From NCBI GenBank assembly GCA_019243595.1, contig JAFAUA010000217.1, forward strand, positions 1 through 6,102: 6,102 nucleotides of DNA. Reading direction: 5' to 3'. Under the pieces are notes generated by a model. It made no database searches, was not told the origin of the DNA, and saw nothing but the letters and a program-made list of their open reading frames with translations. The position numbers and the translations under genes are program-made. Below, one piece after another: positions 5,908-6,102 of this stretch (position 1 is the first letter of the stretch; each line of letters starts with the position of its first letter). The DNA comes from Acidimicrobiia bacterium. Its GTDB lineage: Bacteria; Actinomycetota; Acidimicrobiia; Acidimicrobiales; AC-14.

Positions 5908-6102
5908 CTACCCCATCGTCTTCTGGCCGTCGAGGGCCTCGCGCAGCATGTCGGCGTGGCCCGCGTGCTGGGAGGTCTCGGCGATGATGTGCAGGAAGGC
6001 ACGGCGGGCCGACCACCGGGCACCCGGCTCGAACCACGGCGCCTCGGGCAGCGGGTGATCCGCGTCGAGCGAGGGCAGCGTCTGCACCAGCGTGTCGGTG
6101 CG
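5908..6102 (-). CDS. DinB/DUF664-like family protein (partial, N-terminus off window)
   Basis: An open minus-strand frame runs from the right edge to a TAG at 5908-5910 and gives the last 64 residues of a protein. The end reads ETSQHAGHADMLREALDG, close to the conserved C-terminal helix of DinB/DUF664 proteins, where paired histidines (here 46 and 49 of the fragment) help hold a divalent metal. A Trp/Pro-rich stretch before it (PWFEPGARWSARRAF) also fits this family. DinB superfamily members are four-helix bundles that include mycothiol- and bacillithiol-dependent transferases; most DUF664 members are unassigned. The first metal-binding histidine and the start lie outside. It is convergent with the crotonase gene, with stops one base apart, so it has its own promoter beyond the window. 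Confidence 0.85.
   Translation of the reverse strand, partial: RTDTLVQTLPSLDADHPLPEAPWFEPGARWSARRAFLHIIAETSQHAGHADMLREALDGQKTMG

Noticed and set aside
1..6102. Search for a defence, toxin-antitoxin, mobile-element or phage system
   Set aside because: All genes belong to chromosomal housekeeping or metabolic families. No transposase, integrase, terminal repeats, tRNA attachment site or toxin-antitoxin-sized pair was seen.

Overview
This is a gene-dense, high-GC window with G/C-rich third codon positions, frequent GTG starts and almost no recognisable Shine-Dalgarno sequences. It carries a secreted protease with a Ser/Thr linker and a DinB/DUF664-type protein. Together these point to an Actinomycetota chromosome. 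The Thr/Ser-Thr linker style and gene mix would suit Acidimicrobiia or a related lineage, but that finer placement is an inference and no marker gene proves it.

Layout. (1) Positions 2-1756, plus strand: two tandem, paralogous membrane-anchored von Willebrand factor A (VWA) proteins of the BatA/BatB type. The first enters from the left edge, and the second starts on the base after the first one's stop codon. (2) Positions 1849-3654, plus strand: a secreted sedolisin (peptidase family S53) with the full Glu-Asp-Ser catalytic set, a Ser/Thr-rich linker and a C-terminal jelly-roll-like module. (3) Positions 3667-5054, minus strand: a two-gene operon. A short-chain dehydrogenase/reductase (SDR) comes first, followed with a 4-base overlap by a carboxymuconolactone decarboxylase/AhpD-like protein. 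(4) Positions 5112-5906, plus strand: an enoyl-CoA hydratase/isomerase (crotonase) family protein, transcribed divergently from the SDR. (5) Positions 5908-6102, minus strand: the C-terminal end of a DinB/DUF664-like protein that runs off the right edge.

How the genes may work together. The VWA pair probably belongs to a MoxR-DUF58-VWA type envelope system whose ATPase would lie upstream of the window. The SDR, AhpD-like and crotonase genes share a 57-bp divergent promoter region and look like accessory lipid or aromatic-acid metabolism; no substrate can be read from sequence. The sedolisin is a free-standing secreted enzyme with its own upstream gap.

The window is almost fully coding. The only gaps are 92 bp (1757-1848), 12 bp (3655-3666), 57 bp (5055-5111) and 1 bp (5907). 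I found no RNA gene, CRISPR array, insertion sequence or phage feature, and no clear new multi-gene system. The points worth a second look are variations within known families: a sedolisin without the usual large propeptide and with five close cysteine pairs, an AhpD-like protein with CxxE instead of CxxC, a crotonase missing one of two catalytic glutamates, and a convergent inverted repeat with both stop codons in its loop.
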